Source of the DNA: Alphaproteobacteria bacterium
GTDB taxonomy: Bacteria; Pseudomonadota; Alphaproteobacteria; Rhizobiales; JAJFHC01
DNA: 64,000 bases
Direction of reading: 5' to 3'
Assembly: GCA_021775805.1 (NCBI GenBank)
Contig: JAJFHD010000099.1
Coordinates: 1-64,000, forward strand
This document shows positions 44,013 through 52,597 of the stretch, piece after piece. The stretch's first letter is position 1; every line of letters starts with the position of its first letter. The position numbers and the translations under genes are program-made. The notes under the pieces were generated by a model that worked only from the letters and a program-made list of their open reading frames with translations, had not been told where the DNA came from and searched no databases.

Positions 44013-44408
44013 ATGACAGACAAGCGGATCAACATCTCGTCGGGCTCGGTGTTCGAAGAAAAGTTCGGGTACTCGCGTGCGGTCAAGGTCGGGCAGACGG
44101 TCTATGTATCGGGCACCGTGGGGATTGACTACGGTTCCGGCACCGTATCTGACGACCCGATCGAACAGCTGCATCAGGTAATTGCAAATATGGAACCGTC
44201 GCTCAGAGAAGCCGGTGCCGGGATTGCCGACATCGTTCAGATCACGACTTATGTGACGTCGCCTGAGGTGTTCCAGACAATCGGACCCGAACTGGGCAGG
44301 ATCTTTGGCGATATCCGGCCGACGAACGCGGCCCTCGTGGTGGCCTTTCCGGTGCCGGACGTGGTGGTGGAGATTTCCGCGACGGCAATCATCGGCTGCG
44401 GAGATTGA
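44013..44408 (+). CDS. Rid-family (RidA/YjgF-like) protein
   Basis: ATG 44013 with TTGGAGAAAG upstream gives 131 residues. The fold signature is clear: VKVGQTVYVSGTVGID, DDPIEQLHQVIANMEPSLREAG, IVQITTYVTSPEVF and VPDVVVEISATAIIG. RidA deaminates reactive enamine/imine intermediates using a conserved Arg in the PxRS segment. Here the segment reads RPTNAALVV, so that Arg position appears to be Asn, placing the protein outside the RidA subgroup. It ends the plus-strand operon, where ProC and other enzymes could generate imines. Confidence 0.85.
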   Translation: MTDKRINISSGSVFEEKFGYSRAVKVGQTVYVSGTVGIDYGSGTVSDDPIEQLHQVIANMEPSLREAGAGIADIVQITTYVTSPEVFQTIGPELGRIFGDIRPTNAALVVAFPVPDVVVEISATAIIGCGD

Positions 44409-44417
44409 GCGACTCCG

Positions 44418-44954
44418 TCAGCCATCCCGTTTCAGGCGTTCACCGGAGAAAAACAGGTCTTCGATTTCGCGCAGAACGTCGAACGGTTCGTCGGCGCTTA
44501 CAAGGTCGACATCTTCCAGTTGCCCTTGGGCCTCAAGCGAAATTGACCACTGCCCGGGATTGGGATTGAAGACACAGTCGGGAAAATACATGTGATGGTG
44601 CCAGTCGGTTTGTTCGAGTGCGAGGGCACGGATACGGTCAAGCAGCGGCTCTTGATCGGTTTCATCGGAAACGGCCGCGGTTGCGCCGGATCCGCACAGG
44701 ATGGCATCGCCATGACGCAACTTCACAATGTGCTGCTCGGCGTCGATGTGGTTGACGGTGGAGTAGCAGACAAGGATTTCTCCGGTCGTATTGTTCTCGA
44801 TGACCAAAGCATAGAGGCCCGGCCTGGCGTTCAGGACACAGTCCGGTTTGAGCACATGGTTGTGCCAGTTGTCGCCTCGGGTCGCAAAGCGCTCTGCCGC
44901 CGCGACACACTCGTCGAGGGTTGCTTCACAATGCTTGACGCCGGACAGTTTCAT
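44418..44954 (-). CDS. uncharacterised protein with duplicated WHxH-x3-PDC motif
   Basis: ATG 44952-44954 follows GGAGAG by 4 bases and gives 178 residues; a TTG four codons earlier is a weaker start. I do not recognise the family. The sequence contains two copies of one module, 88 residues apart. Copy one has Trp30-His31-x-His33 then PDCVLN (Cys39), and copy two Trp118-His119-x-His121 then PDCVFN (Cys127). Each copy continues into a beta-rich stretch (PGLYALVIEN and PGQWSISLEAQG). The His-x-His and Cys triads could bind a metal. There is no signal peptide, so it should be cytoplasmic. It is convergent with the Rid-family gene. Confidence 0.7.
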   Translation of the reverse strand: MKLSGVKHCEATLDECVAAAERFATRGDNWHNHVLKPDCVLNARPGLYALVIENNTTGEILVCYSTVNHIDAEQHIVKLRHGDAILCGSGATAAVSDETDQEPLLDRIRALALEQTDWHHHMYFPDCVFNPNPGQWSISLEAQGQLEDVDLVSADEPFDVLREIEDLFFSGERLKRDG

Positions 44955-45077
44955 GGCACTCTCCAAATTGCTTCCGTTCCTTCAACCAGGATCGGAATAG
45001 TTTAATGCACACCCTAACAGAATGCTTGGGCATGCGTCCGGCAGTTTCAGGATTTGGCAAAGCGGAACGACACCACC

Positions 45078-46391
45078 ATGGCCCTTGATCGCCGCCTCGA
45101 CCCAACCATGTCCGGTGTCTTCTGGTCCGATACCGTCAAGGAAAGTTCCATCGACACTGCGCCCGACGACGGAATGGCGCGGTACGATCTGGTTGTTATC
45201 GGCGGTGGGTATTGCGGGCTTTCTACTGCCCTGCATTCAGCGAAGCGTGGGTTGCGGGTGGCGGTTGTGGAGGCGGGTCGTGTCGGAAACGGCGCGTCGG
45301 GGCGCAATGGCGGCTTTGTGGTGCCGCAGTTTCCGAAGAACGTCAAACCGAGCGACGTTGTCTCCCATATCGGTAAGAAGCGCGGTGATCGCCTGTGCGA
45401 GATTGTGACCAATGGGCCGTCTCACGTGTTCGACCAGGTACGTCAGAACCAGATTGCCTGCGACGCAGAACAGAATGGCTGGATTCAGCCGGCTCATTCA
45501 GAAGCCTCACTGGAAAAAGTGAGGGCGGTTTATGAAGAATGGAAGGCATTTGGCGCCGATGTAACCTGGCTCGACCGGTCCGACGTGCACGATCAGACCG
45601 GCGCTGCGGGGTATCTGGGCGGATGGAAGAATCCGACGGGAGGATATATCAATCCATATTCTCTCAGCCGGGGGCTTGCACGGGTGGCCCGCAATCAGGG
45701 CGTTGATATCTTTGAAGACACTCGTGCCGAGTCGATCGAGCGCGAGAGCGAACATCCGGTGGTGATCGCGCAGGGCAGGCGGTTTGCCGCCAGCAAGGTG
45801 CTGGTCGCAACCAACGGTTATACCGACGGGTTGTGGCCTGGCCTGCAGCGCACGGTTATCCCGCTTCGGCTGTTTCACACGGTGAGCCGGCCCCTGACCC
45901 CAGATCAGCAGGAAAAGGTTCTGCCCGGCCGGCTTTGTTTTACGGATTTGCGCAAGTCAGGTGGTTTTTGCCGTTACGATGAAGGCAGCCGCCTGGTTTC
46001 GGGAGGAGCGGTGTTCCCGGTCGGCGATGTGCGCAGAAGTGGTATGAGCCACGCCGAGGCACGCGTCAGCCTCTATTTCCCCCAACTAAAGGGCATCGAG
46101 TTCGATTATTACTGGGAAGGCTATTGTGCGCTGACAGAAACCTACCTGCCGTCGTTCCAGGTGCTTGACCGGGACGTGTTCGCGGTTCTGGGATTTTCCA
46201 CGCGCGGTGTTGCATTGGCGCAAGCCATCGGTCCGGAACTGGCGCGGTTTCTGAGTGAAGACATGGCGCTGGACGACATGCCGCTTCATATCGGCGAGAA
46301 TCAACCAATTCCGCGGCAGGGCCTGAAATCGTTTCTGGGGCAATACGCTTTCCCGGTTCTCAAGGCACTTGATCGATTCGACCTGAGTTAG
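45078..46391 (+). CDS. FAD-dependent amine oxidoreductase (DAO/PuuB-like), second copy
   Basis: The ATG at 45078 gives 437 residues; TTG 45054 and ATG 45108 are alternatives and no site has a strong ribosome-binding site. The FAD motif is YDLVVIGGGYCGLSTALHSA, then VVEAGRVGNGASGRNGGFV. The C-terminal part has VLGFSTRGVALAQAIGPELARF. It is a paralog of the protein at 17865 and belongs to the same group as gamma-glutamylputrescine oxidase and N-methyl amino acid oxidases. The glutamine-synthetase-like ligase at 29703 could supply gamma-glutamylated amines, but the genes are far apart. Confidence 0.87.
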   Translation: MALDRRLDPTMSGVFWSDTVKESSIDTAPDDGMARYDLVVIGGGYCGLSTALHSAKRGLRVAVVEAGRVGNGASGRNGGFVVPQFPKNVKPSDVVSHIGKKRGDRLCEIVTNGPSHVFDQVRQNQIACDAEQNGWIQPAHSEASLEKVRAVYEEWKAFGADVTWLDRSDVHDQTGAAGYLGGWKNPTGGYINPYSLSRGLARVARNQGVDIFEDTRAESIERESEHPVVIAQGRRFAASKVLVATNGYTDGLWPGLQRTVIPLRLFHTVSRPLTPDQQEKVLPGRLCFTDLRKSGGFCRYDEGSRLVSGGAVFPVGDVRRSGMSHAEARVSLYFPQLKGIEFDYYWEGYCALTETYLPSFQVLDRDVFAVLGFSTRGVALAQAIGPELARFLSEDMALDDMPLHIGENQPIPRQGLKSFLGQYAFPVLKALDRFDLS

Positions 46392-46508
46392 GTAGTTTGT
46401 CCAGTGATCATTGCTGCGGGTCTTCGATCAGAATTGTGGACCGGACCACGGCTCTGGGATAGAATTTCCCGGTGACGTTGCAACAGTTCGTCGGGGAGTG
46501 GAGTACAG

Positions 46509-48077
46509 GTGAAGGCACGGGCAAGGCATAACCGGATGTTTTTTGGGCGTGCCCGGCGAATTTCGCTGAAACTGCAGCTTCATACTCTCGTTGTGGTGTC
46601 ATTCTGCCTGTTTGTCATGCCCGGTTATGCGTCCGCCGAAAAACGTGTGGCGCTGATCGTTGGCAACAGCGCTTATACACACGCTCCGCCGCTGGAGAAT
46701 CCCAAACATGACGCGGCAGACCTGAGCGCGCTTCTCAAGACTCAAGGATTTGCGGTTACCACGGGAATCGATCTCACCAAACGCCAAATGCGCAAAACGG
46801 TGGATGGGTTTGTCGCCGGTCTCGATGGCTCCGAGACTGTGTTTTTCTTTTATGCCGGTCATGGAATCCAGGTGCGTGGCAAAAACTACCTCGCTGCCGT
46901 CGATGCCCGTATTACATCGCAGGACGATCTGGGAACCCAGGCGGTGGCGCTTCAGAGCGTACTGCAACAGCTCAATGCGAAGGCCCGGGTGGTGCTCGGT
47001 TTTCTTGATGCTTGCCGCAACAATCCGTTAAAGCAGTCAAAGGAAAGCAGTGCCCTCATCGTCGGCCAGAAAGATGGCCTCGCCCGCGAGGATCTGACGG
47101 CCAAGAACACATTCCTGGCCTTCGCCACGGAACCGGGCAACGTCGCCTATGACGGCACGGGGCGGAACAGTCCCTTTACGACGGCATTGCTGGCGCATCT
47201 CGACCGGCCCGGTATCGAGCTTTCCGTTCTGATGACCGATGTGCGGCGACAGGTCTTCGAGACGACAAAACAGAAGCAACTTCCCTGGACAAATTCATCG
47301 CTGCTCGACCGGCTGTTTCTAAAAGGCCAGGCCGTTGCGGGGAAGGCGCCTTCAGCGCCTGGGCGAATTCTCGAAAGCGACGATCCGGCTGCGGTTCTTG
47401 CCGCGGCCAATGAATTGTTTGCTGCGAAAAGCCTGGCGAAGGCCGCACAGATGTATGAACGCGCGGCCGAACTCAAGGCCATACCGGCGATGACCGCTTT
47501 CGGCAACATGCTGACGGAAGGGATCGGGGTTCCGAAAGACCCTGCCAGGGCCCATGCCTGGTATCTGCGCGCGGCCGAGGGCAATGATGCGGAAGCCCAG
47601 TTCCTGATTGGCCGCAACTATGAAACCGGCAAGGCGGGCGTTGTCAAAGATCCGAAAGAGGCGCTGGCCTGGTATCGCAAAGCGGCAAATGGCGGCAATG
47701 GCGACGCCATGAACAACCTGGCCGTCATGCATGCGCTGGGCGAAGGGGTAGTGGCGGATTTCGACGAGGCGGTACGCTGGTATCAAAAGGCGGCTGAGGC
47801 CGGCAATGGCAACGCCATGTTCAATCTGGCTGCCCTTTATGACGATGGGCAGGGCGTCAAGAAAGATCCCAAAACCGCGGCCCGCTGGGTGATGCGGTCA
47901 ATTCTCGCAAAGATCGAAGGGGCGAAGCTTGAAATGGTCAACAACAGCGCCGCCTGGAGCCCTGAGTTTCGCAAGATGTTTCAAAAAGAAATGCACGGAA
48001 TTGGAATCTACAAAGGCTCGATTGACGGTAAGTTCGGACCCGGAACTCGGACTGCCATCGAAAAGATTAATCAATAG
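46509..48077 (+). CDS. caspase-like (C14) protein with Sel1 repeats and peptidoglycan-binding-like tail
   Basis: GTG 46509, with TGGAG 5 bases upstream, gives 522 residues; ATG 46536 is the alternative. Residues 21-43 are a hydrophobic signal segment ending ASA. The caspase-like domain (45-270) has the catalytic dyad His118 in FYAGHGI and Cys169 in LDACRNNP, and starts KRVALIVGNSAY. About residues 300-460 hold four Sel1/TPR-like repeats (AMTAFGNMLTEGIGVPKDPA, AEAQFLIGRNYETG and so on). The last 35 residues, IGIYKGSIDGKFGPGTRTAI, resemble a peptidoglycan-binding motif. It is probably periplasmic; the role is unknown, with stress or envelope functions possible. Confidence 0.87.
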   Translation: MKARARHNRMFFGRARRISLKLQLHTLVVVSFCLFVMPGYASAEKRVALIVGNSAYTHAPPLENPKHDAADLSALLKTQGFAVTTGIDLTKRQMRKTVDGFVAGLDGSETVFFFYAGHGIQVRGKNYLAAVDARITSQDDLGTQAVALQSVLQQLNAKARVVLGFLDACRNNPLKQSKESSALIVGQKDGLAREDLTAKNTFLAFATEPGNVAYDGTGRNSPFTTALLAHLDRPGIELSVLMTDVRRQVFETTKQKQLPWTNSSLLDRLFLKGQAVAGKAPSAPGRILESDDPAAVLAAANELFAAKSLAKAAQMYERAAELKAIPAMTAFGNMLTEGIGVPKDPARAHAWYLRAAEGNDAEAQFLIGRNYETGKAGVVKDPKEALAWYRKAANGGNGDAMNNLAVMHALGEGVVADFDEAVRWYQKAAEAGNGNAMFNLAALYDDGQGVKKDPKTAARWVMRSILAKIEGAKLEMVNNSAAWSPEFRKMFQKEMHGIGIYKGSIDGKFGPGTRTAIEKINQ

Positions 48078-48162
48078 AGGGATTCTGTAGCCTAAGCTGT
48101 CGGCATCCATTGTTCTTAGTGTCTTCTGAAATTGATCAGACTACGAAGGAGAGCGTGCTTCC

Positions 48163-48600
48163 ATGAACCAACGAATGACAGATTCGGGAATTTTCCTATC
48201 CAAGTGTTTTTTGACCGTGACTGCGGCGGCGATGGTGATGTTCGCGACGGCGTTTTATGTTGAGGCCTTCGACTCTGGTTTCACGAATCGCGCGGTGGCC
48301 GACGGCAACGCCCGTTTGGAGGCATGCCGGGCGGTTGAAAAAGCCAAGCGAAACGGATGTGTTTCAGATGCTTTGAATGCCGTCGCCCGCAAGATTTCCG
48401 GAAAACCGGATTATCGTCCGGCTGCGCGGATTTTTCGTGATGCGGCTGCGAAGGTGAAAGCAACCAAGGTGTACCGCAAGGCCGCTGCTGCGCTCAATGC
48501 CGCCAAGAAATCCTTGCTGCGTGCGACCGGTCAAGCGCGGCCGCATTACAAGACACTTGCTCAGCTCATGGACAAGGCCAAGAGCGTGCTGAGAAGTTAG
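48163..48600 (+). CDS. small exported Lys/Ala-rich helical protein
   Basis: This is a 145-residue protein with GAAGGAGAG as ribosome-binding site. Residues 12-36 form a signal or membrane segment (KCFLTVTAAAMVMFATAFYV). The rest is a basic, alanine-rich helical sequence with heptad-like spacing (AAAKVKATKVYRKAAAALNA) and two cysteines in the pattern EACRAVEKAKRNGC. I recognise no family. It lies 85 bases after the caspase-like gene and could be a periplasmic or DNA/cell-wall-binding polypeptide. Confidence 0.6.
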   Translation: MNQRMTDSGIFLSKCFLTVTAAAMVMFATAFYVEAFDSGFTNRAVADGNARLEACRAVEKAKRNGCVSDALNAVARKISGKPDYRPAARIFRDAAAKVKATKVYRKAAAALNAAKKSLLRATGQARPHYKTLAQLMDKAKSVLRS

Positions 48601-48718
48601 CGGTTCCGTATCAATCAGGCCGTGTATTCTGCGACGCCGCTCTTCCTCGTTGGTCCTTGCGGGACATGTTCTCGCGGAAACGTATTCCATTGTGAAAAAA
48701 ATGGGTCAGCGCCGATGC

Positions 48719-48823
48719 TCACATGAAAAGCACGCTGGTTGCCAGGAATGCGGATACGACGATGCAAGCAGCCAGATCTATCGGGGAAATTGCCTTGTCG
48801 CGCCAATAATTTTCTGAGTTCAT
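48719..48823 (-). CDS. 34-residue single-pass membrane micropeptide (putative)
   Basis: ATG 48821-48823 is preceded by CTGGAG with a 7-base spacer. The peptide is soluble and charged at first (MNSENYWRDKAISP), then has one hydrophobic stretch (LAACIVVSAFLATSVLFM) that ends at the stop. The shape is that of small membrane proteins found in many bacteria. A 71-codon frame starting 7 bases earlier covers the same region but has no hydrophobic segment and a poorer site. No homology is claimed. It lies on the opposite strand, just past the exported Lys/Ala-rich protein. Confidence 0.5.
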   Translation of the reverse strand: MNSENYWRDKAISPIDLAACIVVSAFLATSVLFM

Positions 48824-49071
48824 CGTTCATCTCCAGATTGTGTTGCCCCTTCCTCGGAAGGTTGTAATCAGGAGATATGGATGGTTAACGAATCCCTATG
48901 TGATCCACGTCACAGCGTTAGCAGGAACCGGCAGATTTGTTCAAAGTTATCCCGAATGAGGTCACTTGCCGCCGATGCCAAGCGGCTCTATGAAGGGTTG
49001 GATTGTTCCGCTTCGGTTTGGCTTGCACGCCAGCCTTTTGCTGTTCACCGAGCCAACAAGGACCTGAGCAA

Positions 49072-50109
49072 ATGCGTTGGAAAAAGACATTGCAAGTCGT
49101 TGATGCCCATTGTGAAGGGGAGATCGGCCGGGTTGTCACCTCTGGAGTTCTGGGTATTCCAGGTGAAACCATGCTCGATAAGATGACCTACATCAACGAG
49201 GTCGACGACACGCTGCGGCGGTTCCTGATATTCGAACCCAGGGGGCATGTGGCGATGTCGGTCAATTTGCTCCTGCCTCCCATCCGCGACGATGCCGATG
49301 CGGCGTTCATGATCTTTCAAGGCGACAAGGCGCATCCCATGTCGGGCTCGAATTCGATTTGCATGGCGACGGTTCTGCTCGAAACCGGAATGGTCGAAAT
49401 GCTCGAGCCAAAATCTGTGGTCCGGTTGGAGACCCCGGCCGGACTGGTTACGGCGCATGCGGACTGTCGTGACGGAAAATGCGAGCGCGTAACCCTTGAT
49501 ATGGTGCCATCGTTCGTCCAGGAGCTTGACGTTTCCATTGAAACGGAAAGGTTTGGAACCGTACGAGGCGATGTCGTCTATGGCGGCTGCTTTTATGTTC
49601 TGGTCGATGCGGCAGACATCGGCATGGTTATCGCGCCCGAGAATGCACGCAAGCTTGCTGAAGCAGGGATGTATCTGAAGGCCGAATTTGAAAGCTCGGT
49701 TCCGGTTGAACATCCCGAGCATCAAGGCATCAATCAAATCGCCTATGTCATGTTTCGCCAACGCGAGGACGATGGTGCCATCAGGACCTGCACGACGATG
49801 AGTCCCGGGCGATGCGACCGGTCGCCGTGTGGCACGGGTAGTTCCGCACAACTGGCTGCTATGCATGCGCGAGGCGAAGCCAGGCCAGGCGATGTGTTTA
49901 CCACACGGTCGATCATCGGCGGCGAATTCCGCGCCGAAGTTGCAGGAGAGACGACGGTCGCCGGCCAGTCCGCGATCCTGCCGCGCATAACGGGCAGGGG
50001 TTGGATCTACGGCATGTCTCAGTTCGGTCTCGATCCGACGGATCCGTTTCCGCTGGGATCTTCTCTTACGGATACATGGGGGCCGAACGCTGGCGATCTG
50101 GGGATGTGA
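49072..50109 (+). CDS. proline racemase-family protein (hydroxyproline epimerase-like)
   Basis: ATG 49072 gives 345 residues. Landmarks are VVDAHCEGEIGRVV, YINEVDDTLRRFLIFEPRGH and the second catalytic Cys253 in DRSPCGTGSSA. The first catalytic position, usually Cys in MCGHN, reads MSGSN here (Ser91). In this family Cys/Cys enzymes are racemases or 4-hydroxyproline 2-epimerases, Thr/Cys proteins are trans-3-hydroxyproline dehydratases, and Ser/Cys proteins form another subgroup. The enzyme has no cofactor. A role in hydroxyproline or proline-betaine breakdown fits the enolase-superfamily genes downstream. Confidence 0.87.
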   Translation: MRWKKTLQVVDAHCEGEIGRVVTSGVLGIPGETMLDKMTYINEVDDTLRRFLIFEPRGHVAMSVNLLLPPIRDDADAAFMIFQGDKAHPMSGSNSICMATVLLETGMVEMLEPKSVVRLETPAGLVTAHADCRDGKCERVTLDMVPSFVQELDVSIETERFGTVRGDVVYGGCFYVLVDAADIGMVIAPENARKLAEAGMYLKAEFESSVPVEHPEHQGINQIAYVMFRQREDDGAIRTCTTMSPGRCDRSPCGTGSSAQLAAMHARGEARPGDVFTTRSIIGGEFRAEVAGETTVAGQSAILPRITGRGWIYGMSQFGLDPTDPFPLGSSLTDTWGPNAGDLGM

Positions 50110-50134
50110 AGTTCTACGGTCCGGTTGCCGAAGA

Positions 50135-51238
50135 TCATTCCAGTGTGCTGACGGAATAATCGGACTTTGCCAACCATTCCGGGTTGATCTCGACTCCCCA
50201 GCCCGGTTCGCCGGTTACCGTGGCCTTGCCATCGACGATATCGAACGGCGACTTGACGTAGAGGCCTTGCTGCCAAGGGTAGTAATCCGGCCCTTCGATC
50301 GAAAATTCAAGGTACTTGCCGGCATTGGGGATGGCGCGCAGGACATGCATGGTGAACAGGGTGACCAGCGAATGGTTGGCGCAATGCGGTGTGCAGGGCA
50401 GGCCTGCTTCCTCCGCCATTTTTGCGACACGCAGAAGCCGGTTGATGCCGCCGACATAGCACACGTCGGGCTGGATGACGTCGACCGCCCGCATGTCGAT
50501 CATGCGCCGCCAGACGGTTAGATCACAGTCCTGTTCGCCGCCGGTGACGTCTATGGTCAGAGCGTCGGTAACCTGTTTGGTCTGTTCCAACTCCCAATAG
50601 GGGCACGGTTCCTCGAAATGTCCGATGCCGTTGTCTTCCAGCAATCGGCCCACTTCGATGGCACGCTTGGGAGAAAATCCGCTGTTGCCGTCGACCAGTT
50701 TCGCCACCCCGTCGCCGAGCGCCCTGGATACGGTCGGCACGATTTCCTCGGTACGTCCCGGCCACTCGTCTATGTCATGACCGCATTCCGCAGCGACTCT
50801 CCACTTGAAGGCGTCAAATCCGAACCGGTCACGCAATCTGACGAGACGATCAGCTTCGTCACGTGCTGAAATATCGCGTTTCATGGACGAGGCGTAAGCG
50901 CGGATCGTTCCTGGCGTGCCACCCAGAAGTTCACATACGCTCTTGCCCTCGACCTTGCCCCTCAGATCCCACAAAGCCGTGTCGAGTCCGCCCATGGCGC
51001 GACGCAGGTATGACCCTGGAAATTTGTGCTCGCGTTCAGGGATGATGTCCATCAGATGATCGATGTCATAGGCGTCTTCACCAAGGGCCCAGGGGGCGAC
51101 CTGGCGATGCACGACCATGGCGGAGATATCGGAGTGATAGGTGGAGACCTGGCCCCACCCTTGCGCGCCGTTATCGGCGGTGACGCGGACGAAACCGACA
51201 AACTCGTTGGCGAACGTTTCGATCGACTGAATTTTCAT
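50135..51238 (-). CDS. enolase-superfamily protein, mandelate racemase-like
   Basis: ATG 51236-51238 gives 367 residues. The N-terminal capping domain is followed by the barrel with FDAFKWRVA (Lys base on strand two), KLVDGNSGF (metal Asp), [11 protein letters not shown] (metal Glu), DVTGGEQD (third metal ligand) and the C-terminal base in CTPHCANHS (His). This set is the mandelate racemase subgroup pattern (K-x-R and His), which usually dehydrates sugar acids. Overlapping upstream codons add no conserved residues. It is convergent with the proline-racemase-family gene and far from sugar genes, so an acid related to hydroxyproline catabolism is possible. Confidence 0.87.
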   Translation of the reverse strand: MKIQSIETFANEFVGFVRVTADNGAQGWGQVSTYHSDISAMVVHRQVAPWALGEDAYDIDHLMDIIPEREHKFPGSYLRRAMGGLDTALWDLRGKVEGKSVCELLGGTPGTIRAYASSMKRDISARDEADRLVRLRDRFGFDAFKWRVAAECGHDIDEWPGRTEEIVPTVSRALGDGVAKLVDGNSGFSPKRAIEVGRLLEDNGIGHFEEPCPYWELEQTKQVTDALTIDVTGGEQDCDLTVWRRMIDMRAVDVIQPDVCYVGGINRLLRVAKMAEEAGLPCTPHCANHSLVTLFTMHVLRAIPNAGKYLEFSIEGPDYYPWQQGLYVKSPFDIVDGKATVTGEPGWGVEINPEWLAKSDYSVSTLE

Positions 51239-51360
51239 GGGAGGATTCCGTGAGTGGGCATTCCGAGGATAGTCTTCAAAATCCGGGAGGGAGACAAGTC
51301 TGTTTTTTGGAAGATCATGGTGTGCCGACCGATGTTTGCCGGCTCGCCTTCGAGAAGTGT

Positions 51361-51485
51361 CACGCATTGATGCGTGCGAAAATCCTATCATCTGTCACCT
51401 TGATCGCGCGTAAGCGCGGTCGAGGGTCCACTCGCCGTCCGGTTGGCTGAAGCAGATGCGAATGGGCTCTCGTCCTCGCATTCGC
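51361..51485 (-). other. three hairpins in the 275-base gap between EamA and enolase-superfamily genes
   Basis: CACGCA-TTGA-TGCGTG (51361-51376), GATCGCGC-GTAA-GCGCGGTC (51402-51421, GNRA-type loop, one G-U pair) and GCGAATG...CATTCGC (51458-51485) are stem-forming. None has a clear T-run. They lie in the leader of the minus-strand enolase-superfamily gene or the tail of the EamA transcript, and may mark a transcript end or a structured leader. Confidence 0.4.
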
Positions 51486-51513
51486 TCGAACAAGAATGAC
51501 GAGCCAGTTAGGT

Positions 51514-52440
51514 TTACCCAGGCAAATTTTCGGCGACAGATGGCGGCTTCTTCAGTGCCATTTCGCGACGCGCTATGTAAAGGCCGGCGGAGAAAATGAT
51601 TGCGGCTCCGACCCAGGTCCACACATCGACCACTTCGCCAAAGAGCGTGAAGCCCAGCAGCACGGCGAACGGCATGCGCGCGAAATCGAAACTCATGACA
51701 ACCGAGGCATCGGCTGCGGCAAACGCACGGGCCAGGGCCACATGACCCATCGTGGCGACCGGCCCGAAAAGAGCCAGATAGAACCAGAGGTCAGGCTCAG
51801 GCCATTCCCAGACAAACAGGGCAGGGACGAGCGTAACCGGGACCATCAGGCTGGTGGAGATGAAAACGACTTTGGTTGGGTCGTCGCCGCCCGTGAGCCG
51901 TTTGATGAACATGGTGGTCATGCCTATCCCGACGGCCGCGCCAATTGAAAGCCAGACACCGGTCGTTATGTCGATGAGGCCTGGCCGGATGATGACCATG
52001 GCGCCGATGAACCCGACAATCGTTGCGGCCCAGCGGCGCAGTCTTACGACTTCTCCCAACAAGACCACGGCAAACAGTGTTGCGAACAAAGGAGCCAGGA
52101 AGCTTATGGCCGTGACTTCGCCAAGAGGTGAGAACGACAAGGCTATGAACATGAGGTACATGGCACACAGACCGATCGACACGCGAACGAGATAAGTCTT
52201 GATCTGTGCGGTCCGGATGAGCTCACGACCCCGGATTGCAAAGAACGGCAACATCGTCATGAACGCGAAGATCACTCTCAGGAATACGATCTGTAGCGGC
52301 GGGAGCCCCGATGTGGCGGCGTAGCGTCCGATCGCACCGATGCAGGCAATAAGGGCACAGGCGATCAGCATCCAGAAGGCGCCGGCGACGACGTCGTTGC
52401 GCCGCTCAGAGGACACCGTCGATGTTCGGGTGGACGACAC
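51514..52440 (-). CDS. EamA/DMT-family transporter
   Basis: The protein has about 308 residues from GTG 52440 (TTG 52446 is an alternative; no site has a good ribosome-binding site). It has ten hydrophobic segments and the two-fold EamA repeat: FWMLIACALIACIGAIGRYA opens repeat one, and GVWLSIGAAVGIGMTTMFIK opens repeat two. It is a drug/metabolite-type transporter, likely an exporter of small metabolites or amino acids. It lies 275 bases before the enolase-superfamily gene on the same strand. Confidence 0.85.
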   Translation of the reverse strand: MSSTRTSTVSSERRNDVVAGAFWMLIACALIACIGAIGRYAATSGLPPLQIVFLRVIFAFMTMLPFFAIRGRELIRTAQIKTYLVRVSIGLCAMYLMFIALSFSPLGEVTAISFLAPLFATLFAVVLLGEVVRLRRWAATIVGFIGAMVIIRPGLIDITTGVWLSIGAAVGIGMTTMFIKRLTGGDDPTKVVFISTSLMVPVTLVPALFVWEWPEPDLWFYLALFGPVATMGHVALARAFAAADASVVMSFDFARMPFAVLLGFTLFGEVVDVWTWVGAAIIFSAGLYIARREMALKKPPSVAENLPG

Positions 52441-52597
52441 GCGCAAGGGACTTTCGGAGGTCGGTGGAGAACACTGGGATGATTCTGCTATCTAGGGCAT
52501 ATCACAAACAATACCGAACCAGCATCCATTGATTGCAGCGCGGTCTCTGGTCCTGTTCTATGCAGGCTGATGGATTTTCTGATGGAAGAGGCCAGGC

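Noticed and set aside
48615-48830. 71-codon minus-strand frame starting near the micropeptide
   Set aside because: Its start has no spacer from GGAG and the product lacks any structure pattern; the 34-residue frame at 48719-48823 is better supported.
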